This document shows, in pieces, positions 8,140 to 16,622 of a stretch of 64,000 bases of DNA. This DNA comes from Burkholderia sp. 8Y (lineage in GTDB: Bacteria; Pseudomonadota; Gammaproteobacteria; Burkholderiales; Burkholderiaceae), in the NCBI RefSeq assembly GCF_902506145.1, contig NZ_LR733519.1, positions 1,418,158 through 1,482,157 of the forward strand. Reading direction: 5' to 3'. A program made the translations under genes and the position numbers. The stretch's first letter is position 1. Every line of letters begins with the position of its first letter. The notes beneath the pieces were generated by a model that saw nothing but the letters and a program-made list of their open reading frames with translations, did no database searches and was not told the origin of the DNA.

Positions 8140-9313
8140 ATTCGAGCACTGTACTGGAACGGGGCCAATGACTTGCGCGTCGGGACTGTCAAGGACCCGG
8201 AGATCATCAATCCCCATGACGCGATCCTGCGCGTGAGCTTGTCGACCACCTGCGGCTCCGATCTCCACTTCATCGATGGCTATATCCCGACGATGAAGTC
8301 CGGCGATGTCATCGGCCACGAGTTCATGGGCGTGATCGAGGACATCGGCCCCGAGGTGAAGCGCTTCGCGAACGGCGACCGCGTCGTCGTTCCTTCATTC
8401 ATCGTGTGCGGACAGTGCTGGTATTGCCAGCATTCCCTCTACTCGTTGTGCGACAACACGCACCCGAAGCCCGAACTACAGGCACCGCTTTTGGGCGGAC
8501 ATACGACGGCCGGCATTTACGGATACACCCACGCGTTCGGCGCTATGCGGGCGCGCACGCGCAATACGTGCGAGTACCGTTTGCCGACAACGACTGCTTC
8601 ACGATCCCCGACGGCGTCGCGGACGAGACAGCGCTGTTTCCTTCGGACGCTGTTCCCCGACCGGCTACATCGGTGCCGATTTCTGCAACATCCAGCCGGG
8701 CGACACCGTCGCAGTGTGGGGCTGCGGCGGCGTCGGGCTGATGGCGCAGCAAAGTGCGCGTCTGATGGGCGCGGAGCGGGTCATCGCGATCGACCGCTTC
8801 CCCGAGCGGTTGCAGATGGCGCGCGAGCATGCCGGCTCGGAAACGATCGACTATACGAAAGTCGACAGCGTTCTCGACACGCTCATGGAAATGACGGGCG
8901 GGCGCGGACCCGACGCTTGCATCGACGCCGTATGGATGGAGGCGCATGGCACCGGGCCGCAATACGCATACTACCGCGTCAAGCAGGCCCTGCGTCTGGA
9001 AACGGACCGCGGCCAGGCGCTGCGTGAGGCCGTGATGGCTTGCCGCAAAGGCGGCACGCTGTCGGTGCTCGGCGTCTACGGATTGATCGACAAGTTTCCG
9101 ATGGGCGCCATCATGAACAAGGGCATGACGGTGCGCAGTGCCCAGCAGCACGGGCAAGCTTATATGGACCGGCTGCTCTCGCACGCACAGAAAGGCGAGC
9201 TGAATCCAGCTTATCTCGCCACGCACCGCTTCTCGCTGGAAGAGGCGCCACGCGGCTACGACATGTTCAAGCACAAGACCGACGGCTGCGTCCGTGCCGT
9301 ATTCGCGCCGTGA
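8140..9313 (+). pseudogene. zinc-dependent alcohol dehydrogenase, frameshifted twice and lacking a normal start
   Basis: A second medium-chain zinc dehydrogenase, about 390 codons. The first codons read ATT CGA GCA CTG directly after a good ribosome site (AAGGAG), where relatives have ATG. Zinc motifs TCGSDLHFIDG, GHEFMG and CGQCWYCQ are intact in the first frame up to about 8540. There FGGYAGAH becomes out of frame through loss of one base. A middle frame continues (QYVRVPFADNDCFTIPDG) to about 8653, where two extra bases (GTTCCCCGACC in place of GTTCCGACC) move the rest into a third frame (AVWGCGGVGLMAQQSARL onward) that runs to the stop at 9311. Two indels plus a start change make this non-functional unless they are sequence errors. 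Confidence 0.85.
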
Positions 9314-9353
9314 GTTCGACGCATGTCGCTAGCGCCGCCCGAAGAGATACAAC

Positions 9354-10322
9354 ATGACCCGACTCACAGCCGCATCCGCCCTTGTGGCGATAACACTTCT
9401 TGCGAACGCATCCTTCGCTCAGGCCAGATCAAAGCCTATCCTGACGAAGAATGGAATTCATGGCGCAACGCCAAGAAAAACCAGGTGTCTGCCGGATATC
9501 ACCTTCGTGTGCGTTCAGAGCGTCGTGGCCGATGCGCGCGGGAATCTTTGGGTCGTCCACCGGGCCGCACCAGCGACGGCACCGCTCGTGAAGGGCGGCC
9601 CCAAGCTGGTGAAAATAGATCTCAAGGCGAACAAGGTTGCGCAGGTGATCCGCTTCGACGGAACCGTCGCGTCTCAGGGAAGCTATCTGAACGATGTTCG
9701 TCTCTCGCCGGACGGACGGTATGCCTATCTGACCGATGCCGGGGCCAAGGGAGCGCTCGTCGTCGTGAAGTTGCAGACCGGCAAGGCTAGACGCGTTCTC
9801 GACGGCCACCCGAGCACGCAGCCGGAGAAAGACGTCGTGTTACGAACCGATGGGCACCAGTTGCGCCGGCCCGACGAACGTGGCGTCGAGTTCGCCGCGG
9901 ATAGCCTTGCGCTCTCGCCCGATGGCGGCACGCTCTACTGGAAAGCATTGACCGGCCGCACGCTCTATCGGATCGCGACGAACGCATTGCAGAACGCGCG
10001 TCTCGCGGAGAAGGACCTCGAAGCTCCCGTGGAGCCCGTCGCGCAGACGGAGCCGACGGACGGTCTCTGGATGGATGCGCACGGGCGGCTTCATTTGAGC
10101 GCTATCGAGCAGGACGCCGTCAAGGTTCGCGACGGGGATCGCATCGCTACCCTCGTTCAGGACAAGCGGCTACGCTGGCCCGGCACGTTTTCTGAAGGAC
10201 CCGACGGCACGCTCTATGTCACCAGCTCCCATATACAGGACATGAGCTGGTTCAAGCCCGAAAACGGCCCGCGCCTCCAGACGCAACTGTGGCGCATCGA
10301 GCGTTCCGGGGCGTCGCAGTAA
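9354..10322 (+). CDS. secreted major-royal-jelly/SMP-30-like beta-propeller protein
   Basis: A 322-residue protein with a cleavable signal peptide (residues 1 to about 22, ending FAQA). The body has the repeats of the royal-jelly protein family found in bacteria: SVVADARGNLWVVH near 50, SYLNDVRLSPDGRYAYLTDAG near 105, SLALSPDGGTLYWKAL near 185, TFSEGPDGTLYVTSSHI near 283. Function in bacteria is unclear; the fold resembles gluconolactonases. Between about 9425 and 9500 the reading frame is locally wrong. Another frame there gives KAYPDEEWNSWRNAKKNQVS, the sequence expected in relatives, and an extra C near 9504 brings the frames back together. About 25 residues after the signal peptide are therefore scrambled, but the frame as written is open from end to end. 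Confidence 0.7.
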   Translation: MTRLTAASALVAITLLANASFAQARSKPILTKNGIHGATPRKTRCLPDITFVCVQSVVADARGNLWVVHRAAPATAPLVKGGPKLVKIDLKANKVAQVIRFDGTVASQGSYLNDVRLSPDGRYAYLTDAGAKGALVVVKLQTGKARRVLDGHPSTQPEKDVVLRTDGHQLRRPDERGVEFAADSLALSPDGGTLYWKALTGRTLYRIATNALQNARLAEKDLEAPVEPVAQTEPTDGLWMDAHGRLHLSAIEQDAVKVRDGDRIATLVQDKRLRWPGTFSEGPDGTLYVTSSHIQDMSWFKPENGPRLQTQLWRIERSGASQ

Positions 10323-10365
10323 CACGCGCATGCGCGGACCGCCCCGCCTTCGCGAACCCCACGCG

Positions 10366-10977
10366 CTACTTGAGCGCGAGGACGAAATTGAAGCGGGCCG
10401 CCTTTCGCTCGCTGCCCTTGTCAATCGCGACCAATAGCCAGCGATCGAACAGGGAATCCTCAGCGTTGCGCTGCTCGCCGGGAAAGTACAGTTGGGTGGT
10501 CAGAATGGCCCCGTTGGGCGGTTGCACCGTCACATGGATGTGTCTGGTTCGTCCGGGGTAAAGCCCGGGAAGGATCGTGTCAAGCCGGTACCGCCCTTCG
10601 CTGTCCGCGAATTGATGGCCCCGGAGCCGGAACCCCTCCAGATCGTACTCGCCGGCGTCGTCGGCGTGCCAGAAATCGAGCAAAGCTCCAGAAATCGCCC
10701 TGCACTGCGTCGAATACACCCGGCCAGTAAGGACGATCCTCGTTCCATCGATGCCCGGTTCGAGCAGCGATGCCCGTTGCGGCGAGTGCGGCAGGAAAAA
10801 CGGACCTGCCGTCTGCTGCCGCGTCGGCTCGTCTTCGCCTGCGCAGGCGGGCGTCGCCGACACTTCGCCGGGCCGCCCATAAGCATCGCCGAGCGCCAGC
10901 AGCAGCAACGTCGACGGCAGTGCCGCAGAGTTGCGAAGGAAATTGCGCCGGCCTTGATCCGCGTTTCGTGTCTGCAT
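10366..10977 (-). CDS. exported intradiol ring-cleavage dioxygenase-like protein
   Basis: A 203-residue protein of the intradiol (catechol/protocatechuate 3,4-) dioxygenase fold. Relatives cleave catechols with a non-haem Fe(III) bound by two Tyr and two His. All four appear present: Tyr in AGEYDLEG near 112, Tyr in LPGLYPGRTRHIH near 141 and the two His of HIH. The N-terminus QGRRNFLRNSAALPSTLLLL is a probable Tat signal, so the enzyme should work outside the cytoplasm, unlike PcaGH. The start at 10977 was chosen because it directly precedes the signal; an upstream in-frame start at 11088 would bury it. It converges with the royal-jelly-like gene. Exported intradiol-like proteins are common but poorly characterised; a lignin- or tannin-derived catechol is possible. 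Confidence 0.82.
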   Translation of the reverse strand: MQTRNADQGRRNFLRNSAALPSTLLLLALGDAYGRPGEVSATPACAGEDEPTRQQTAGPFFLPHSPQRASLLEPGIDGTRIVLTGRVYSTQCRAISGALLDFWHADDAGEYDLEGFRLRGHQFADSEGRYRLDTILPGLYPGRTRHIHVTVQPPNGAILTTQLYFPGEQRNAEDSLFDRWLLVAIDKGSERKAARFNFVLALK

Positions 10978-11396
10978 GATGAGTGGTCCTTGCTTCGGAG
11001 CGTCCCGCCACTGCACGCGCGACGGCGGCCGCACGGCTTCCGGCATGCCGCTGAGCGCGGCGCAGCGTGGCTCGCCTATGCCCGTCATGGTAAGCCGGGA
11101 TCGTCGTCTTGTCGGATGCGCAGAGCGAACGGGTAAAAGACCGAGATCGAACGCGAGTAGTCGAAAACCCGCCTATAAGAATCAGTGATTAAGCGCAGCA
11201 GAATACGATATTAGACCTGAATCCGGGTTGTCCTTACAATCAGGTTTCTCTCAGGTTCGTCAACGGCCCTCGGATTTTTCACAAACTTTCCGCGCTGCTC
11301 CCGAAACGGAGTCGGCGCTAATGAGATGGTCAGCCTGACCGAAACGGCCCGATCGGCTTACGCTGATCGGGCCGTTTCCTCTTTCAGGAGTTCATC
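10978..11396. other. intergenic, holds a strong hairpin before the IS110 transposase
   Basis: No gene is seen. Promoter sequences for the minus-strand dioxygenase should lie at the left end. The right end belongs to the IS110-type element, whose exact boundary I could not fix. A 14-bp inverted repeat is listed separately. Confidence 0.5.
11341..11378. repeat. perfect 14-bp inverted repeat just upstream of the IS110 transposase start
   Basis: GAAACGGCCCGATC at 11341-11354 and its exact reverse complement at 11365-11378 flank a 10-base loop. The 3-prime arm ends 18 bases before the transposase ATG at 11397. It could act as a terminator blocking read-through into the element, or as structured leader. 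No run of T follows on the plus strand. Confidence 0.75.
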
Positions 11397-12423
11397 ATGG
11401 GCGCCGTCGCGTTGATTGGGATCGATCTGGGCAAGTACTGCTTCTTCTTGCACGCGCAGGACAGCCGCGGCCATGAGGTGTGGCGCAAGAAGACCACCCG
11501 GGCGCAACTTCTGAGGTTGCTTGCAAACTGCCCGGCCTGCGCTGTTGCGATGGAAGCTTGCGCGGGCGCGCACTTCCTGGCGCGCAAGCTTCAAACGTTC
11601 GGGCATCGGGTGATGCTGATTGCGCCGCAGTTCGTGCGGCCCTTCGTGAAGGGCAACAAGACCGACTTCGCCGATGCCGAAGCCATTTGCGAAGCCGCCT
11701 CCCGCCCGTCCATGCGCTTCGTAGCTGTCAAGACGCCCGAGCAGCAGACACTGCTTGCCTTGCATCGCGTACGCGAGTCGTTGGTAGCCGAACGTACGGC
11801 CGCGAGCAACCAGATCCACGGCTTCCTGTTGGAATTCGGCGTGAGCCTGCCCGGTGGGTTCGCGCGCGATTAGCCGGCTACCGGCGCTGCTGGACGATGC
11901 GAGCCAGGAGTTGCCGCCGCGGCTTGTCTGCATTCTGCTGCGCCTTCATCGGCGGTATGGCCAACTCTGCGAGGAGATCGCGCAGATCGAAGGCGAACTC
12001 AAGCTTCAACTGGCCGAAGACGACCCAGGCCAGCGATTGTTGACGATCCCCGGCATCGGCCCGATGACAGCCAGCAGCCTACTGGCGATGGCGGGCGACG
12101 TGCATGGATTCCGACGGGGACGGGATTTCGCTGCGTCACTCGGCCTCGTACCGCGGCAGCACTCAACGGGAGGGCGTGCGACGCTGCTGGGCATCAGCAA
12201 GCGCGGCGACAAGCATCTGCGATGTCTGCTGGTGCAGGGCGCGCGCGCCGTCATGCAGCAAGCCAGGCGCCGCACCGATGCCCTGGTCATCTGGTTGCAG
12301 GCCTTGATGCAGCGGCGTCACAGCAATGCGGTCGCCTGCGCACTGGCCAACAAAATGGCCAGAATCGTCTGGGCGATTCTGGCCAAGGGTGGCGCGTACC
12401 GGGCGCATCCGGCCGTTGCCTGA
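11397..12423 (+). mobile_element. IS110-family (IS1111 group) transposase, frameshifted
   Basis: Transposase of the DEDD/serine type that acts with a guide RNA. The N-terminal RuvC-like half reads IGIDLGKYCFFLHAQ (first Asp), VAMEACAGAHFLARKL (Glu) and KGNKTDFADAEAICEA (two Asp). The C-terminal half has IPGIGPMTASSLLAMAGD and LLGISKRGDKHLRCLLVQGA with the catalytic Ser region. The halves lie in different frames: the first stops at 11873, the second is open from 11854. An extra C in the CCCGG near 11852 accounts for the shift; without it the sequence reads LPVGSRAISRLPALL. No programmed frameshift is known for this group, so the copy is probably dead. The termini of IS1111 elements are subterminal and were not resolved. 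About 340 residues would be normal when joined. Confidence 0.85.
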
Positions 12424-12814
12424 CCTATCTACCTGCCTGCTTTTGCGACCTCTGACTCGTGACGAAGATAATCGGCTCACAGCCCGACAGAAAACCTGCC
12501 AAAAAATCCAGTCTTGCAGACTGAGGCGCTTTTAAGGACTGCCGGGCGCGGCTTCTCATCAAGGGCCGGGCGCAATCCGCGCCCACATTTCGAGCCCGGA
12601 TACATTTGCGCAAGCCCTACTATCTTAGGTCACAGGCCACGGTTGCAAAAATCGGGCTGACCATACATTTTTTTTGTCTGTCGCGACGACGACCAATTGG
12701 TTGTAACTCGGGGAGTCCGAACGTAGCGATTAGCATCGCTGAGGACGATACTGACAGGTATGACGACGACACCCAGATGAAACGAAAAACCCTGAAACAA
12801 CCGGAGTCGAAGCG
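12424..12814. other. non-coding stretch after IS110 transposase, likely element right end plus promoter of the hybrid kinase
   Basis: No coding sequence is seen. In IS1111-group elements the non-coding segment after the transposase encodes the guide RNA (established for the group), so the first 150-200 bases are the place to look for it. The last 100 bases before the kinase contain a GGAG at 12802-12805, ten bases ahead of the ATG. Confidence 0.45.
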
Positions 12815-14726
12815 ATGATCGTTCGCATCGCACAACATCCCCTGAAGCAGCGCTTGTTGTTCGGTGCTGCATCCACCGCGGTCGTGTTGCTGGCTCAGCA
12901 AGCGTTGACACTCGTTGCCCACGGACGACTGACATTCCTCTTCATCAGCGCGACCCTTCCGCTCATCACGGTGCTGTTCGGGGCGTTGTCGGGGCTGCTG
13001 CTTCTCGTAAGCGGCATCGCGTTCGGCGCGCTCTGGATGCAGCCTGTCGGCAGTTTCGCGGTCCCGCAGCAGGACGATCAGATCGTGCTGCTCGCGTACT
13101 CGGTGGTCGGCGCATTTCTGGTCACGGCCGGACAGCAGTTGGCTAAAGTGGCCCGGCGCGCAGGAAAAGCGGAAGCGGCGACACGCGATGCCGCCGATCG
13201 CCTGTTGCAAGTCGAGCGCGACGCCAGGCACCGGTTCGACGTGGCCCTGGACAGCGCCGGCGTGCCGTTTTGTATCCTCACGCCCGTCGTGCGCGAACGC
13301 CGTATCGCCGAACTCCGATGGGACTACCTCAACGAGGCGGCGGCAGCGCTATTCAACCAAAACGCTGCGGTCGTGATCGGCAGTTCGACTTCGTATGTGC
13401 GCCCGGCTGGCTGGGACGCAGATGTCCTGCTCGAGCGACTTGCGCCGCTTGCCGAGCGCCGGGGACGCGAGGCTTTCGACGTACGCGTCCAAGGTGAAAG
13501 CGGCGAGCAATGGTTTCATGTGGTCGCGGCGTCACTGGAAGGTTCCGTCGTCGCCTGGTTCGTCGACGTGACGCCGCGCGTGCGCGCCGAACGGGCGCTT
13601 TCGGAGGCTGACCGCCGCAAGGACGAGTTTCTTGCCACGCTCGCGCATGAGTTGCGCAATCCGTTGGCGCCGATCAGGCAGGTTGCCGAGATACTCGAAC
13701 AGCCGAGCTTGAGCGAAGAACGAAGAACGAAGAAGCTGGTGTATCGACGTGCTGCGCCGCCAGTCGGCCGCCATGGCGCTTCTACTCGACGACCTGTTGG
13801 ACGTGTCGCGCATCACGCGCGGGGCGCTGGAACTGCGCAGAGAAACGGTTGCGCTGCGGGAGGTTGTCGACGAAGCGCTCGAGGTCGCGCGGCCGATCCT
13901 CGCAGGCAAAGGGCACGAGCTTGCTATAAAGCCTCTCGCCCGGCCATTGCATATCAAGGCGGATCGCCTTCGACTCGCGCAGGTGCTCGCCAACCTGCTG
14001 ACGAACGCTGCGAAATACACGCCGCCGGGCGGGCGCGTCGAACTCACGGCCACGGCAAATGACGCTGAAATTGTCCTGTCGGTCGAGGATAACGGTATCG
14101 GTATCGAGCCCGACAAGTTGTCCGCCATCTTCGCTATGTTCTCGCAGGTGAACCGCGATCAGCACCGTCAGGGTGGTCTTGGTATCGGACTGGCGCTGTC
14201 GAAATCGCTGATCGAGCTGCATGGAGGCAGACTGACCGCGTCGAGCGGTGGAAAGGATCGGGGAAGCCGCTTCTCCATTCATCTTCCAGCCGCGTCGCGC
14301 GTATTGTCACCGCCGGCTTCGCCGCGCGTCCCGGCTGCCGATCGTTCGTCGGTTCCGACGCATCGCATTCTGGTCGTCGATGACAACGTCGACGCCGCTG
14401 ACGCAATGACGGCATTCCTGGAAATGGAGGGGCACGAAGTACGGACCGCCTATTGCGGTGAGGAAGCCGTCGCGCTTCTCGGCCACTACAGTCCGAAGGT
14501 GATTCTGCTCGATCTCGGTTTGCCCGGCATCAGCGGAATCGACGTGGCTCGCCACATACGGGCAACACCTTCTACGAACGACGTGACGCTCATTGCCATC
14601 ACCGGATGGGGTCAGCCGCAAGACCGGGCAAGCACGGCAGACGCCGGATTCGACTTCCACTTCACGAAACCAGTGGATGTAGGTCAACTCAACCGCGCGA
14701 TCGAGAGCGCCGTCCTCGCCACCTAA
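12815..14726 (+). pseudogene. hybrid sensor histidine kinase/response regulator, split by a 7-bp repeat expansion
   Basis: Would be a 634-residue membrane sensor. The N-terminus has about four membrane segments (residues 15-110, KdpD/DUF4118-like). A coiled linker and a PAS-like domain (130-260) follow. The dimerisation domain has [16 protein letters not shown] with the phospho-His, then an HATPase domain ([31 protein letters not shown]) and a C-terminal receiver (ILVVDDN, ILLDLGLPG with the phospho-Asp, Lys in FTKPVD). The frame is broken at 13714-13734 by three tandem copies of CGAAGAA. Removing one copy gives [20 protein letters not shown], the sequence expected between the H-box helices, and joins both halves. 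The first frame otherwise runs on into nonsense to 14062. Either off by repeat slippage or mutated. Confidence 0.85.
13714..13734 (+). repeat. 3 x 7-bp tandem repeat (CGAAGAA) inside the hybrid kinase gene
   Basis: Three perfect adjacent copies at 13714-13720, 13721-13727 and 13728-13734. The unit is not a multiple of three, so each gain or loss changes the reading frame. With two copies the kinase is in frame; with three, as here, it is not. Confidence 0.95.
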
Positions 14727-14899
14727 TGGAACGAGACAACTGACAACACCCGATCGGTGCGCGCCGCCCGGTCCCACTGAACGAGCCGCGCGCGGTCGTA
14801 TCTCAGACGCTTCATGAACGCCATGCGCCGCACGTCTCGCCAATGTAACGAGCGCGCGTGTTGGCGTTATCCAAGAAGCGGCCATTCAATAGAGGAACC

Positions 14900-15346
14900 T
14901 CAAAATCGCATGACGAGCGCGACGCCCGCGACCATCAACACGGTGCCGAGCGCACGCAACCAGCTCAGCGGATGCTCGGCCACGCCGATCCATCCGAAGT
15001 GGTCGATCGCCACCGATGCGACCAGATTCGCGCAGATGGTCAAGCCATTGAGCGTGCCGACTCCCACTTTCTGCACGAGCGTCAGACCGGCAAACACCGC
15101 GACGGCGCCTACGATGCCCCCGAGCGGCGCCCACCACTTCATGCCGCGCAAAGCGTCGAGTGTCGGCAAGGGCGTCGGCTGTATGCAGAACAAGGCGATC
15201 GCGAGGAACGTGACGAGCAGGAACGACACGCTCGACGCAAGCCACGGATTGACGAGCGCGGCTTTGAGCTCCCCGTTGATCGGTGCGCCCGCAGCCTGAA
15301 GAATGCCGCCCACGATGATGAAGGGATAGATCCACGCGTTGCTCAT
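14900..15346 (-). CDS. DMT-superfamily (YdcZ/DUF606) membrane transporter
   Basis: A 148-residue membrane protein with five hydrophobic segments, matching the short half-size DUF606/YdcZ branch of drug/metabolite transporters. Typical features are YPFIIVGGILQAAGAPINGE at the N-terminus, ASSVSFLLVT in the second segment and TICANLVASVAIDHFGWIG near 105, then a final segment ending in VALVMRF. The substrate is unknown; such proteins probably work as dimers. It is the last gene of a minus-strand run with the ArsB-like and MFS genes, 22 bases after the ArsB-like stop. Confidence 0.88.
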   Translation of the reverse strand: MSNAWIYPFIIVGGILQAAGAPINGELKAALVNPWLASSVSFLLVTFLAIALFCIQPTPLPTLDALRGMKWWAPLGGIVGAVAVFAGLTLVQKVGVGTLNGLTICANLVASVAIDHFGWIGVAEHPLSWLRALGTVLMVAGVALVMRF

Positions 15347-15368
15347 TCTCGTCCTCCGTCTGTGAAGA

Positions 15369-16622
15369 TCAATGCCCGGTCAGCAGCCGGCAGCCGAGCG
15401 CCAGAAGAAGCGCGGGAGGCATGACGACGATGCCGACCTTCAGGAACTGCATGAAGCTCACTTCCTCGCCTTCTCGCCGAATCGACGACAGCCAGAGAAT
15501 CGTCGCGAGCGAACCGGTGATCGACAGATTCGGACCGAGGTCCACGCCGATCAGCACGGCATCGATGACGCGCTCAGGACTGTGCGCCTGCAAGGCCGTC
15601 GCGCTCGCGATAAGCCCGGCCGGCAGATTGTTGATCGCGTTGCTTCCGAAGGCGATGACGAGTCCCGATACCGCTGCCGTCATCGGCTGATTATGTTGCG
15701 TGGACTCTCTCAGCAGCGCCGAGAGTTCACGTATGACGCCCGTGTGCTCGAGCACTTCGACCAGCACGAAGAGGCCCGCGACGAGCGGCAACACGCTCCA
15801 CGATATGTCGCTGACGAGCTTGACCGGTGACTCGCGCTCTCTGATCAACACGACCAGTGCCGTCAGGATGCCGAGAATCGCCGTCGGCAAACCGAGTTGC
15901 AGGTCGACCGCCGAGACGACGAGCAGCGCGACTGCCGTCACGCCGATACTCGCCAGCGTGACCTTGCCGTTCGCGCTCAGTCTTTCGACAGGCAGGTCGC
16001 GCGCGCATTCTCCGTTCAGGGCCTTACGCTGCGTCCAGCGCAACATGAGAAACGTGGCGACGATCGACATCACCGACGGCAACGCGAAGCGCGCCACCCA
16101 TAGACCGAGCGCCGGCGTGTGGTTCGCATAGAGCACGAGGTTGGCCGGGTTCGAGATCGGCAGGACGAAGCTCGCTGCGTTGGCGATGAACGCGCAGACG
16201 TAGAGCATCGGAAGCGGCTTCGTGCGCGCTTTTCTCGCGGCGGCGAACACGGCAGGCGTGAGCACGACGGCGGCCGCGTCGTTCGACAGGAACGTCGTGA
16301 CCACGACACCCACCAGATAGACGAGCAGGAAGAGCTTCCGAGGCGATCCGTGGGCATAGTTCACGGCATGCACCGCGACCCAGTCGAAGAGGCCTTCGCG
16401 ACGGCCGAGCTCCGAAAGCAGCATCATGCCGATAAGAAACAGATAAACGTCCGTGCCCTTGCCGACCGCCTGCCACGCGAGCTGCGCGGGAAGCAGCCCG
16501 AGCGCGACGAGCATGACGGCGCCCGCCACCGCCCAGATCGCTTCGGGCCAACGAAAGGGCCGCAAGATCACGCCAGCGGTGGCGGCGAACGCAATGCCCC
16601 ATGAGAGAAAGGTCGGATTCAT
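15369..16622 (-). CDS. ArsB/SLC13-like ion transporter
   Basis: Inner-membrane transporter of 417 residues with about 11-12 membrane segments of the ion-transporter superfamily (arsenite/citrate/Na+ type). Diagnostic stretches are LIGMMLLSELGRREG near 68, TTFLSNDAAAVVLTPAV near 108 and ANAASFVLPISNPANLVLYA near 148, then the repeated-half motifs FGSNAINNLPAGLI near 335 and DLGPNLSITGSLATILW near 370. These are the ArsB signature regions. The start at 16622 overlaps the MFS stop by four bases (ATGA), so they are coupled. No arsR or arsC neighbours are seen, so arsenite is only one possible substrate; relatives are often labelled generic arsenical pump proteins. Confidence 0.85.
   Translation of the reverse strand: MNPTFLSWGIAFAATAGVILRPFRWPEAIWAVAGAVMLVALGLLPAQLAWQAVGKGTDVYLFLIGMMLLSELGRREGLFDWVAVHAVNYAHGSPRKLFLLVYLVGVVVTTFLSNDAAAVVLTPAVFAAARKARTKPLPMLYVCAFIANAASFVLPISNPANLVLYANHTPALGLWVARFALPSVMSIVATFLMLRWTQRKALNGECARDLPVERLSANGKVTLASIGVTAVALLVVSAVDLQLGLPTAILGILTALVVLIRERESPVKLVSDISWSVLPLVAGLFVLVEVLEHTGVIRELSALLRESTQHNQPMTAAVSGLVIAFGSNAINNLPAGLIASATALQAHSPERVIDAVLIGVDLGPNLSITGSLATILWLSSIRREGEEVSFMQFLKVGIVVMPPALLLALGCRLLTGH

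Noticed and set aside
13749-14726. Second half of the hybrid kinase considered as a separate gene
   Set aside because: The apparent start lies inside the dimerisation domain, lacks a ribosome site, and both halves join perfectly when one 7-bp repeat copy is removed.
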